Assembly (NCBI RefSeq): GCF_000576635.1
Contig: NZ_AVFL01000023.1
Location: 62,001 to 126,000 of the forward strand
DNA length: 64,000 nucleotides
Direction of reading: 5' to 3'
Source: Skermanella stibiiresistens SB22
GTDB taxonomy: Bacteria; Pseudomonadota; Alphaproteobacteria; Azospirillales; Azospirillaceae
Positions 34,812 to 42,437 of this stretch are shown here, one piece after another. The number at the start of each line of letters is the position of its first letter. Within the stretch, counting starts at the first letter, position 1. Under the pieces are notes generated by a model. That model searched no databases and was not told the DNA's origin. It was given only the letters and a program-made list of their open reading frames with translations. Position numbers and translations under genes: made by a program.

Positions 34812-35714
34812 ATGAGTAGTGAAGGACGCCAGTTAGGTCTGTTCGACAGCCCCTTGCGCGGGGATGTCAGCAATGACCGTCGGATGATGGTCTGGGGCTT
34901 CTTCGCGCTCGATACCAGCCGCAAGTCGATGGACCCCATCATTTATGATGACGGCATGCGCAGGATCGAGGTCAAGCCGAGTTATTCCGGCATGGCCAAC
35001 GTGGTGGACAAGGACTTCATCATCTACATCGCCAGCCTGATGCGCGAGAAGATGGAGAAGGGCGAACGCCCGGCGCAGAAGTTCACGTTCACCGCCAACG
35101 ATTTCTGCCGGGTTTCCGGCAAGGTCGTCGGCGGCTCCGCCTATGAGCAGATCCGGGAGAGCATCGACCGGCTGCAAGGCACCCAGATCAAGACCAACAT
35201 CGAGACCGGGGGAGAGGGCGAGGACGCCTGGTTCTCCTGGATCTCAAAGGCCAAGATCAACTATCGCACGACCAAGGACGGCAAGAAGTCGATGCGCTCG
35301 ATCACGGTCGAGCTGTGCGACTGGCTCTACCGCGCCATCCTGCACGACGACATGATGCTGACCTACAACCAGCGTTATTTCGAACTGGCGCCGTTGCCGC
35401 GCCGGATCTATGAGATCGCCCGCAGCCATATGGGCGGCAACGAGGGGTTCCGGATCAACCTGGAGTCGCTCAAGACCCATGTCGGCGGCTCGACGCCGCT
35501 GAAGGGTTTCAAATACCTGGTCAAGCAATTGCTGGAGGCGGACAGCCTGCCCGACTTCGGCATCGCGCTGGCCAATCAGAAACGCCTGGAGGCCGGTCCG
35601 CTGGACGGCTCCGAACGCATTCCGCTGAAGGATGTCGCGGTGATCTTCTGGCGCCGGTCTTCCGGCCGTCCAGGCGATTTCGCGGCGCTGCCCTTCTGGA
35701 ATCCCGAGCTGTGA
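34812..35714 (+). CDS. repA: Replication initiator protein A (RepA, RPA family)
   Basis: Iteron-binding plasmid replication initiator of 300 residues with winged-helix architecture. Recognisable stretches are LGLFDSPLRGDVSNDRRMM (~8-26), NVVDKDFIIYIASLMREKM (~63-81), ISKAKINYRTTKDGKKS (~144-160) and ELAPLPRRIYEIARSHMGG (~194-212), typical of the RPA family found on plasmids and chromids of Rhodospirillales. ATG 34812 has GAGGAGGAG directly upstream. The iteron array immediately 5' fits autoregulation. A hairpin follows the gene. Partition genes are not adjacent. Confidence 0.93.
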   Translation: MSSEGRQLGLFDSPLRGDVSNDRRMMVWGFFALDTSRKSMDPIIYDDGMRRIEVKPSYSGMANVVDKDFIIYIASLMREKMEKGERPAQKFTFTANDFCRVSGKVVGGSAYEQIRESIDRLQGTQIKTNIETGGEGEDAWFSWISKAKINYRTTKDGKKSMRSITVELCDWLYRAILHDDMMLTYNQRYFELAPLPRRIYEIARSHMGGNEGFRINLESLKTHVGGSTPLKGFKYLVKQLLEADSLPDFGIALANQKRLEAGPLDGSERIPLKDVAVIFWRRSSGRPGDFAALPFWNPEL

Positions 35715-35759
35715 GAACACCGGAAACCAAGGATCGCGACATGACGTAGACAAAGGAAA

Positions 35760-35781
35760 GGCCCGCCTGCCAGGGCGGGCC
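35760..35781 (+). terminator. Stem-loop after repA
   Basis: GGCCCGCC (35760-35767) pairs with GGCGGGCC (35774-35781) across six bases, 46 bases after the repA stop and preceded by an A-rich run. There is no T tract. It separates repA from the HTH gene downstream. Confidence 0.6.
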
Positions 35782-35942
35782 CACCCCCGAACACAAGCGG
35801 CGGACGGAACCGCATACCTGTGGCCTAGACACCTCCAGAGTAGTCGGTTCCGGTGCCTTCTGACAAGCGGAAAGCCTGCCAGGGTTTTCACGCGTGGGGA
35901 AGGCGCGCCCGCCGCGGACATCAGAACTCCGCAAGGGACATC

Positions 35943-36824
35943 ATGGGCGCTCACTCTGTGGGTGGTCGGTGGGGAACCGTTGCCGCGTCGGTCATGCGCC
36001 GTCCGGGACTCTCCGTCGCCGCCAAAGCTGTCTACGCCGCACTCGCGACCTATGCCGACAGGATCGGCTGGATCTGGGTGCGCCAGGAAACCATAGCCTC
36101 CGACCTGGAGCGTTCGCGCGCCTGGGTCCACGCCGCCATCGCCGAACTCGAGGCGCAGGGCCTGCTGCTGCACGACCGGCAATACATCGAAGGCCGCCAG
36201 CGGGCGAGCCGCTATCAGTTGCGCGACGGCATGGCGCGTCAGGCCTCGGACTCCCGAAGCGAGGCGCCCCGCGATCAGGTGTCAGGAGACGCTGACGCCG
36301 CTGTCGAGCCGGCTGACACGAGTCATCACGACGAAATAAAACAATCTCCCTCGACCCGCGAGGGCGCGGCTTCGGCCCCGGCATCGAACCAGGTTCCCGA
36401 GGATTGGGTGCCGACCAGCGCCGACGTGGTCTGGGCCAAGGCGCGGCATCCGGATCTGAACGTGCTGGCCTTCACCGAGAGCTTCGTCCTGTCCTGCCGA
36501 GCCAAGGGGTACCGCTACGCCGACCCGAGCGCCGCGTGGCGCCGCTGGCTGCTGGAACCCAAAGCCGCCTTGCCGTCGAACCCGTCCCGTAAACCGAAGA
36601 CCCAGGAGAATTCCCATGGAAACCGCGGCCATGAAGCCGAGCCGGCGCCAAATTCCACGCCAAGCCCCGGAGCGGTCCGGCAACGTCGTGATGCTGGACA
36701 GAAGCCCGTCGGCCGTGGACCAGACCCGGAACTCTCAACTCACAATCGCGAACGGGCGGCTGCCTGCCTGGACCGACTCCTGGGCCGACGAGCCGGCCAT
36801 CCACCTGCCGGACATGCCGGCTGA
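35943..36824 (+). CDS. Helix-turn-helix replication-associated protein
   Basis: A 293-residue protein. The N-terminal winged helix (SVAAKAVYAALATYADRIG, then WVRQETIASDLERSRAWVHA, ~24-65) is of the HTH_36 type found in plasmid and phage replication proteins. An acidic linker follows. A second module (DWVPTSADVVWAKARHPD, then SAAWRRWL, ~155-202) resembles the DnaT-like C-terminal motif of phage and plasmid replication proteins. The last ~70 residues are low-complexity and overlap the next gene in another frame. ATG 35943 has AAGGGA upstream. Probably a replication or copy-control accessory factor. Confidence 0.7.
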   Translation: MGAHSVGGRWGTVAASVMRRPGLSVAAKAVYAALATYADRIGWIWVRQETIASDLERSRAWVHAAIAELEAQGLLLHDRQYIEGRQRASRYQLRDGMARQASDSRSEAPRDQVSGDADAAVEPADTSHHDEIKQSPSTREGAASAPASNQVPEDWVPTSADVVWAKARHPDLNVLAFTESFVLSCRAKGYRYADPSAAWRRWLLEPKAALPSNPSRKPKTQENSHGNRGHEAEPAPNSTPSPGAVRQRRDAGQKPVGRGPDPELSTHNRERAAACLDRLLGRRAGHPPAGHAG

Positions 36825-37212
36825 GATCGTCGAGGCGCTACCGGGCGCCATCGCGCGGGCCCGGGACGACTTGGCGGCCGGCGATCCGGCGGAGGTGCTG
36901 GCGGCGCTGACCACGCTGGCGTCACGGCGGGGCTTCCCGCTTCCCGACGATCTGGCGCTGGAACTGGATGTCGAGGTCATGGCGGGTTGGCCGCGCGATT
37001 TGTGGCGGAGAGCCTTCCGGGCCGTGTGGGAGCAGTTCGCGTATCGCCGCCTGCCGGAGGTCGCCGATTTCCGGCGCCACATCGCCGAGGATCTGGAGGA
37101 GCGGCGCGCCCGGCTCGACCGGCTGGACTCGCTGCGGCTGAAGCTGGAGACGGTGCGGCTGAAGCGTCAGTGGGACGAGGAGGCGCGCGGCCGTCGCGCT
37201 GGTAGGAGCTAA
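36616..37212 (+). CDS. Conserved plasmid hypothetical, overlapping the HTH gene
   Basis: A 198-residue charged soluble protein. The conserved part begins around residue 60 (EIVEALPGAIARARDDLAAG) and contains DLALELDVEVMAGWPRDLW (~114-132) and FAYRRLPEVADFRRHIAEDL (~140-159), then a C-terminal helix rich in Arg/Glu. The pattern recurs in phage- and plasmid-linked hypothetical proteins; function unknown. ATG 36616 has AGGAG seven bases upstream, so the first 209 bases, which overlap the preceding gene in the +1 frame, seem genuinely dual-coding. The stop overlaps that of the convergent radical SAM gene. Confidence 0.7.
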   Translation: METAAMKPSRRQIPRQAPERSGNVVMLDRSPSAVDQTRNSQLTIANGRLPAWTDSWADEPAIHLPDMPAEIVEALPGAIARARDDLAAGDPAEVLAALTTLASRRGFPLPDDLALELDVEVMAGWPRDLWRRAFRAVWEQFAYRRLPEVADFRRHIAEDLEERRARLDRLDSLRLKLETVRLKRQWDEEARGRRAGRS

Positions 37213-38771
37213 TAGGAGTTGACGACCCCCGCTGGGCTTTTCGACATGCGGTCCGCGAGGAGCCACGCGTGATAGTGCATGGCGGCCCGCAAGGCGTAGA
37301 CGAACAGCAGTGCCGGACGCGGGTTGACGCGGGCGAGGTGGAGGATGCGGCGTCGGTATTCCGATCGCAAGTCGGGCTCGCGGACCCACAGCATCAGGCG
37401 GGCGAACATCACGGTGGCGCGGACAAGGAAGCGCGCTTGCTCGCGGCGGCGGAGCCACGGCTTGCCCGTGAGCCGCGCGGTGCGTCCCTGGTCGCCGGAG
37501 AGGGGACCGTCGAGATAGAGCGCGTCCAACCGGTCGAAATAGGCCGCGGGTTCGCTCAGGTCGCGGAGGATGCGCAGGTAGCCGTCGCGCAGGACCATGC
37601 GGTCGAGCCGTTTGGGGATCACGTTGGTGCCGAAGGCGGGTTCGTCGTCGAGATCGAGGCGGCCTTCCGCCGCCAATCTGTCGTGCAGCGGCGTGGTCGG
37701 GATCGCGTTGAGCATGCCAACCATGGAACCGACGATGCGCGCCTCGGAGACGAAGCGGAGCTGGGCGTCGAAGATGGTGTCGTCGTCGTTGTCGAAACCC
37801 AGGATCATGCCGCTCCAGACCTCCAGGCCGGCGTTCTGGATGCCGTGGATCTTGCCCACCATCGTGCCGCCACGTCGCAGGTTCTGGAGCTTTTTGGTCT
37901 CACGCAGCGAGTCCTCGTTGGGCGTCTCGATGCCGACGAAGACGTTCACGATATTGGCCTCGACCATCAGGCGCATCAGGTCCGGCTCGTCGGCGAGGTC
38001 GAGCGACGCCTCGGTGAAGAAGGTCAGCGGGAAATCGCGCTCGCGCTGCCACTCGATCACCGGCCCCAGGATGTCGCGCATGGCGCGCTTGTTGGCGATC
38101 AGGTTGTCGTCGACGATGAAGACGATCTCCTGGCCCATGCGGTGGAGCAGGTCCAGTTCAGCCAGGATCTGGCGCACCGTCTTGATCCGGGGCCGCCGTC
38201 CGAACAGCACGATGATGTCGCAGAACTCGCAAGTGAAGGGACAGCCTCGGGTGAACTGGACATTGCCGAACGCGTAGCGCTTGAGGTCGAGCAGGTCGAG
38301 CCGCGGAGTTGGCAACAGGCTGAGGTCTGTCTTGTCCGCCTGCTGGTATCGTCTGGCCGGCGCGCCCCGGGACCAGTCCTCCAGGAAGCGGGGCCATGTT
38401 TCCTCCGCCTCGCCGATGAAGACCGTGTCGGCGAGCGTGCCGAAATAATCCTCGCTGACGCTGACCCAGGGGCCGCCGACCACGGTTGAACAGCCGCACG
38501 TCTTCAAGGCCTGGAGGATTTCGGTCATGCGGTGGCGCTGGACGATCATGCCGGTCAATCCGACGATGTCGGCGCGGGCGCACCGGTCGAAGTCGATCGG
38601 CGCGATGTTCTCGTCCATGATGGTGAGGGTGTGACCCGCCGGCGTCAGGGCCGCCAGCAGGGGCAGCGCCGCGGGGGGCATGTTGGCGCTGCGCCCCATG
38701 AAGGGCAGGGCGTGTTCCAACCCCCAGTAGGACATCTCGAACCGCGGGCTGATCAGGACGATGTCGGCCAT
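37209..38771 (-). CDS. B12-binding domain radical SAM protein (DUF4070 type)
   Basis: A 520-residue enzyme. The N-terminal B12-binding-like Rossmann domain (~1-140) is followed by a radical SAM core whose cluster motif is CPFTCEFCD (~180-188, C-x3-C-x2-C). DDNLIANKRAMRDI, then TEASLDLADEP and VFVGIETPNEDSLRETKK (~270-288) follow. The C-terminal region (~410-520) is of the DUF4070 kind. Relatives methylate unactivated carbons, for example in hopanoid and other lipid biosynthesis, but most are uncharacterised. ATG 38771 has GGAGG upstream. The stop overlaps that of the preceding convergent gene by three bases. Confidence 0.87.
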   Translation of the reverse strand: MADIVLISPRFEMSYWGLEHALPFMGRSANMPPAALPLLAALTPAGHTLTIMDENIAPIDFDRCARADIVGLTGMIVQRHRMTEILQALKTCGCSTVVGGPWVSVSEDYFGTLADTVFIGEAEETWPRFLEDWSRGAPARRYQQADKTDLSLLPTPRLDLLDLKRYAFGNVQFTRGCPFTCEFCDIIVLFGRRPRIKTVRQILAELDLLHRMGQEIVFIVDDNLIANKRAMRDILGPVIEWQRERDFPLTFFTEASLDLADEPDLMRLMVEANIVNVFVGIETPNEDSLRETKKLQNLRRGGTMVGKIHGIQNAGLEVWSGMILGFDNDDDTIFDAQLRFVSEARIVGSMVGMLNAIPTTPLHDRLAAEGRLDLDDEPAFGTNVIPKRLDRMVLRDGYLRILRDLSEPAAYFDRLDALYLDGPLSGDQGRTARLTGKPWLRRREQARFLVRATVMFARLMLWVREPDLRSEYRRRILHLARVNPRPALLFVYALRAAMHYHAWLLADRMSKSPAGVVNSY

Positions 38772-38852
38772 GGTGCCTCCGGCGCTCCAGGCGCCCCCTC
38801 GATCCGTCAGCATCTTCCCGGAACGGATCGAGGATCAAGCGCTCCTTTGGGC

Positions 38853-39920
38853 TCAACCGCCGGAGAGCGTTCGCTTCAGCTTGCCCCACAGACCCTTGAC
38901 GCGGGCGACCAGCCCCTGCTTGGGAGCTGCGCGCATCGCGAAGACCGGCTCCTTCGCCGCCGTGGCGGGAGTGGGTTTCGCGGGTGCCGTGACGCTGGGC
39001 TTCGCCGCTTCGGCCACCGGTCCCAGGCCCCAGAAGCGGGCGATGTGGTAGGTCGAGGAGATCCCGGCAGGCAGGATGAACGGGGCGGGAATACCGAGCT
39101 GGTCGTCGGCGTCGCCTTCGAGGATCGGGGCGCCATGGGGCATGTCGGCGATGTCGTACAACTCGACCACGGCGCGACCGTCGTTATCGCGCAGCAGCAG
39201 GTGGCGGTGGCCAGCCACTCTGTCCTCGTGCGCGGGAGCGGTGGCGCCGTGGAGGTTGGCCCACTGGTTCGCCAGTTCCGCCGCGTTCATCGGGGCCACC
39301 GTGCGGTCGCCGGTGCCGTGCCAGATCGACAGGATTGGCCAAGCTCCGGAGTGGCCGGTGGCGCCGCGCACCAGATCGCCCCATTCCTCCGCTGGCTTGG
39401 CGCGGCCCCGGAACATCGCGGTCAGCGCCTCCCGCAGGCCGAGGGCCGATTTATAGGGCAGTCCGGCGATGGCGCCGCCGCCGGCGAAGACCTCCGGGTA
39501 TGTGGTTAGCATCACCACCGTCATGGCGCCGCCGGCGGACAGGCCGCTGACGAAGGTTCGGGCGGGATCGACGCCGTGGTCCTGGCGCATCCGTTCGACC
39601 ATCTGGCGGATGGAGGCTGCCTCGCCGGTGTCGCGCTCGATGTCGCCGGGTTCGAACCAGTTGAAGCAGGTGCCCTGGTTGTTCTCCTTCCGCTGCTCCG
39701 GCAGCAGCAGCGCGAAGCCCCAGCGCTGGGCGAGCCGGGACCAGCCCGTGCCGTGGTCATACCCGGCGGCGGTCTGGCCGCAGCCATGCAGCGCCACGAC
39801 CAGCGGCGCTCCGGCGCCAAGCCCGTCCGGCACGTATCGGTACATGGAGAGGTTGCCAGGGTTGGAGCCGAACTCCTCGATCTGGACGAGTTCCGGAGGG
39901 TTGGACACGTCGAGGCTCAT
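38853..39920 (-). CDS. PHB depolymerase-family esterase (intracellular)
   Basis: Alpha/beta-hydrolase of the LpqC / PHB depolymerase family, 355 residues. It has the oxyanion-hole motif LHGCGQT (~44-50), the nucleophile Ser128 in GLSAGG, Asp in ILSIWHGTGDRTV and His in APEHEDRVAG-type context near the C-terminus. There is no signal peptide, so it should act in the cytoplasm, unlike secreted depolymerases. The last ~60 residues are a Pro/Ala/Lys-rich tail. ATG 39920 was chosen over a GTG three codons upstream. It could mobilise stored PHB or hydrolyse other esters. Confidence 0.82.
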   Translation of the reverse strand: MSLDVSNPPELVQIEEFGSNPGNLSMYRYVPDGLGAGAPLVVALHGCGQTAAGYDHGTGWSRLAQRWGFALLLPEQRKENNQGTCFNWFEPGDIERDTGEAASIRQMVERMRQDHGVDPARTFVSGLSAGGAMTVVMLTTYPEVFAGGGAIAGLPYKSALGLREALTAMFRGRAKPAEEWGDLVRGATGHSGAWPILSIWHGTGDRTVAPMNAAELANQWANLHGATAPAHEDRVAGHRHLLLRDNDGRAVVELYDIADMPHGAPILEGDADDQLGIPAPFILPAGISSTYHIARFWGLGPVAEAAKPSVTAPAKPTPATAAKEPVFAMRAAPKQGLVARVKGLWGKLKRTLSGG

Positions 39921-40041
39921 GCGGGGCACCGGGGGTGTGGCATCGGATCAAGGGTCATGGCGACCGGGATATCGGAAAAGGACGGGGTGTCAATGTGTCA
40001 AACACGCGGGCCAACGAATACGCCCGCCGCGCTGAAGAAGA

Positions 40042-40111
40042 ATGGGGACATTCTGGTTTGATGTTTCAGGAAGCCGCTTGGATGAGCAACTTCAATCCAG
40101 AATGTCCCCAT
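40042..40111. repeat. Miniature inverted-repeat element (GGGGACA type)
   Basis: ATGGGGACATTCTGG (40042-40056) is repeated as an exact reverse complement at 40097-40111; with two mismatches the pairing extends to about 24 bases per arm. The enclosed ~20-40 bases can fold too. Short elements with GGGGACA ends are common satellites of transposases. It lies in the 211-base gap between the esterase and GlcG-like genes and encodes nothing convincing. Confidence 0.7.
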
Positions 40112-40140
40112 ACTTGATGCTCAGCCGCGGAGAGGTTGTC

Positions 40141-40563
40141 TTACGACGCCGTTTCCCGCGCGTCGATCGCGGCCAAGCCGCCGCGCGCGACCTCGACGTC
40201 CTGGGCGCCGGTGCCCGAGCCAACGCCGATGGCACCAACGCAGTGGCTGTCTATGAAGATCGGCAGGCCGCCTTCGGCGTTGGTCAGGCGGCCGCCCGAC
40301 GCGATCGCCAGCTTGATCTCCATCGACGGGTTCATGCCGCCGGTCGGCACGCGGTGCGAGGCGGCCGAGAGCGCCTTCGACTTCGAGGTTTCGATCGACA
40401 GGAACTTGGCGCCGTCCATCCGGACGAAGGCCAGCAAGTTGCCGCCGTCGTCCACGACGGTGATGTTCTGCGGGACGCCGATCTCCTGGGCCTTGGCGAT
40501 GGCGCCGGACAGGACTTTCAGGGCGCCTTCATGGGTCAGCTTGAGGGCCGGCTTGGTCGTCAT
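40141..40563 (-). CDS. GlcG/HbpS family heme-binding-like protein
   Basis: Small protein of 140 residues in the GlcG/HbpS (DUF336) family: LKLTHEGALKVLSGAIAKAQ (~7-26), ITVVDDGGNLLAFVRMDGAK (~34-53), GGLPIFIDSHCVGAIGVGSG (~98-117). HbpS members bind heme and sense redox stress; other members sit with glycolate, diol or corrinoid genes, and their role is unclear. There is no signal peptide. Its ATG overlaps the argE stop (ATGA), so it is translationally coupled to the deacetylase. Confidence 0.85.
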   Translation of the reverse strand: MTTKPALKLTHEGALKVLSGAIAKAQEIGVPQNITVVDDGGNLLAFVRMDGAKFLSIETSKSKALSAASHRVPTGGMNPSMEIKLAIASGGRLTNAEGGLPIFIDSHCVGAIGVGSGTGAQDVEVARGGLAAIDARETAS

Positions 40564-41747
40564 GGTCTCATCCACTCCTTGGTGGGCCGGCGGATCGCTT
40601 CCGCCAGCCGGGTCATCATGCGGCTCGCGGCGGTGAGTTCATCGACCGCGATCCATTCGTCCGCCTTGTGGGCGCGGGCGATGTCGCCGGGGCCGCATAC
40701 CACGGATGGGATGCCGGCGGCAGCGTAAAGGCCAGCCTCGGTCCCGAAACTAAGGGTTACCGGATCCCCGTTGTGGCCAGCCAGCCTAGCGGTGGCGCTG
40801 AGCGCGGGGGAGGAGCCGGGACAGTCCAGGGCGGGGTAGGCCGACAGCTCCTCGACGATGATGTCGGCCTCGGGTGCCCGCTCGCGCAGCCGGGTCCGTT
40901 CCGCCGCGACCAAGGAGTCGGCGCGCGCCAGCAGGGCGGCGACATCCTCGCCCGGCATGTGGCGCAGCTCGAACTCCAGCACGGCGTGGTCGGGCACCAG
41001 GTTGAGGGCGCCGCCGCCGTGGAGGGAGCCGACATGCAGGGTGCTCCAGGGCGGGTCGAAACTGGCGCCGGCGGCGCCCGCCTCCAGCCCGCGCGCGAGT
41101 TGGCCAAGACCGTGGACGATGGCGGCGGCCGCCTCCACCGCGTTCGCCGCCAGATGGGGCAGGGCGGAGTGTCCGGTCCGGCCGGTCACCGTGACGCGCC
41201 GGGCGGTCTTGCCCTTGTGGGCGCGCGCCACCTTGAGCCCCGTCGGCTCGCCGATGATCGCCAGGGCTGGGAGCGCCGGCAGGGCGGCCACGGCGCGGAC
41301 GAGGTCGGGCGCCCCCTTGCAGCCGACCTCCTCGTCATAGGAGAGGGCGATGTGGATGGGCGTGCCCGCGGAGGAGGCGACGAATTCCGGCACATGGGCC
41401 AGCACCACGGCGATGAAGCCCTTCATGTCGGTGGCGCCGCGCCCGACGATGCGGCCATCCTTGACGGTGCCGGTGAAGGGCGGCGAGGTCCAGGGCTGTC
41501 CGGCCACCGGCACCACGTCGGTGTGGGCCGAGAGCACGACACCGGGCTTGGAGGCGTCGCCGATGGTCGCGAGGATGGATGCCTTGGTGCCGTCGACGGA
41601 ATACACCCGCTCCGAAACCACTCCATGCGAAGACAAGTAAATCTCGATATAATTCACTATATCGAGGTTTGAATTTGAGCTTATACTTTCAAACCCTATG
41701 AGATCACACAATATTTGTTGTGCATCTTCTTGGTATCTGCTATCCAT
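40560..41747 (-). CDS. argE: Acetylornithine deacetylase / M20 amidohydrolase
   Basis: Dinuclear zinc amidohydrolase, 395 residues, matching ArgE: SAHTDVVP with His75 and Asp77, GRGATDMKGF with bridging Asp107, and the catalytic glutamates 139-140 in YDEEVGCKGAP. It releases ornithine from N-acetylornithine, or a related N-acyl amino acid here, since the gene sits in a catabolic cluster. The first ~36 codons are only about one third G+C (36 of 107 bases by my count) while the rest is near two thirds. ATG 41747. It is divergent from the DUF1028 gene with 31 bases between. Confidence 0.88.
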   Translation of the reverse strand: MDSRYQEDAQQILCDLIGFESISSNSNLDIVNYIEIYLSSHGVVSERVYSVDGTKASILATIGDASKPGVVLSAHTDVVPVAGQPWTSPPFTGTVKDGRIVGRGATDMKGFIAVVLAHVPEFVASSAGTPIHIALSYDEEVGCKGAPDLVRAVAALPALPALAIIGEPTGLKVARAHKGKTARRVTVTGRTGHSALPHLAANAVEAAAAIVHGLGQLARGLEAGAAGASFDPPWSTLHVGSLHGGGALNLVPDHAVLEFELRHMPGEDVAALLARADSLVAAERTRLRERAPEADIIVEELSAYPALDCPGSSPALSATARLAGHNGDPVTLSFGTEAGLYAAAGIPSVVCGPGDIARAHKADEWIAVDELTAASRMMTRLAEAIRRPTKEWMRP

Positions 41748-41778
41748 TATACATCATCCTGACAGTCCGGAGACGAAA

Positions 41779-42432
41779 GTGACCTACTCCATCGCCGCGC
41801 GGTGCCCCGATACCGGAGCCTTTGGCATCGCCATCACCTCGTCGAGCATCGCGGTGCCCAGCCGCTGCGCCTGGGTCGGTCCCTTGGGTCTCATCGTGAC
41901 TCAAAACGTCACGGACCCCGCTTTGGGTCCAACCGGATTGACCCTGTTGCGTCAAGGTTTGGGAGCGGGCGCCGTGCTGTCGACGCTCAAGCTGGGAACT
42001 CCCGATCCGGAATGGCGTCAGGTCGGGGTGATAGACCGCTATGGCCGCGTCGCTTGGCATTCCGGCGCCAAGGCGCTTGGCACCGCCAACGCCGTCGAGG
42101 GGAACGAGTGCCTGGCGCTGGGCAATCTGCTGGCGAACCCGGATGTCCCCAAGGTGATGGTCGACCACTTCACCCGGTCGCGCGGACTGAGCCTGCCGGA
42201 GCGGCTGATGCGGGCGCTGGAGGCTGGCCTTGAAGCGGGCGGCGAGACCGACGACGAGCACGCCGCCGGCCTGCACGTCGCGCACCAGCTGGACTGGCCG
42301 GTGGTCGATCTGCGGGTCGATTGGCATGAGGCGCCGATTGGTGCGCTTCGCGAGTTGTGGACGCGCTACGAGCCGCAGCAGGCCGATTACGTCACCCGCG
42401 CCCGCACCCCGGCGGGGGCGCCCTCGTTTTAG
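41779..42432 (+). CDS. DUF1028 domain protein (Ntn-hydrolase-like)
   Basis: A 217-residue cytoplasmic protein of the DUF1028 family, whose members have an Ntn-hydrolase-like fold and unknown substrates. The family start TYSIAARCPDTGAFGIAIT (~2-20) and VGPLGLIVTQNVTDPALGP (~34-52) are clear. GTG 41779 was chosen because GGAG lies eight bases upstream and the domain begins directly after it; the ATG at 41698 would lie inside divergent argE. Such genes are often near M20 or amidohydrolase genes and peptide or polyamine importers, as here. Confidence 0.85.
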   Translation: MTYSIAARCPDTGAFGIAITSSSIAVPSRCAWVGPLGLIVTQNVTDPALGPTGLTLLRQGLGAGAVLSTLKLGTPDPEWRQVGVIDRYGRVAWHSGAKALGTANAVEGNECLALGNLLANPDVPKVMVDHFTRSRGLSLPERLMRALEAGLEAGGETDDEHAAGLHVAHQLDWPVVDLRVDWHEAPIGALRELWTRYEPQQADYVTRARTPAGAPSF

Positions 42433-42437
42433 AGAAG

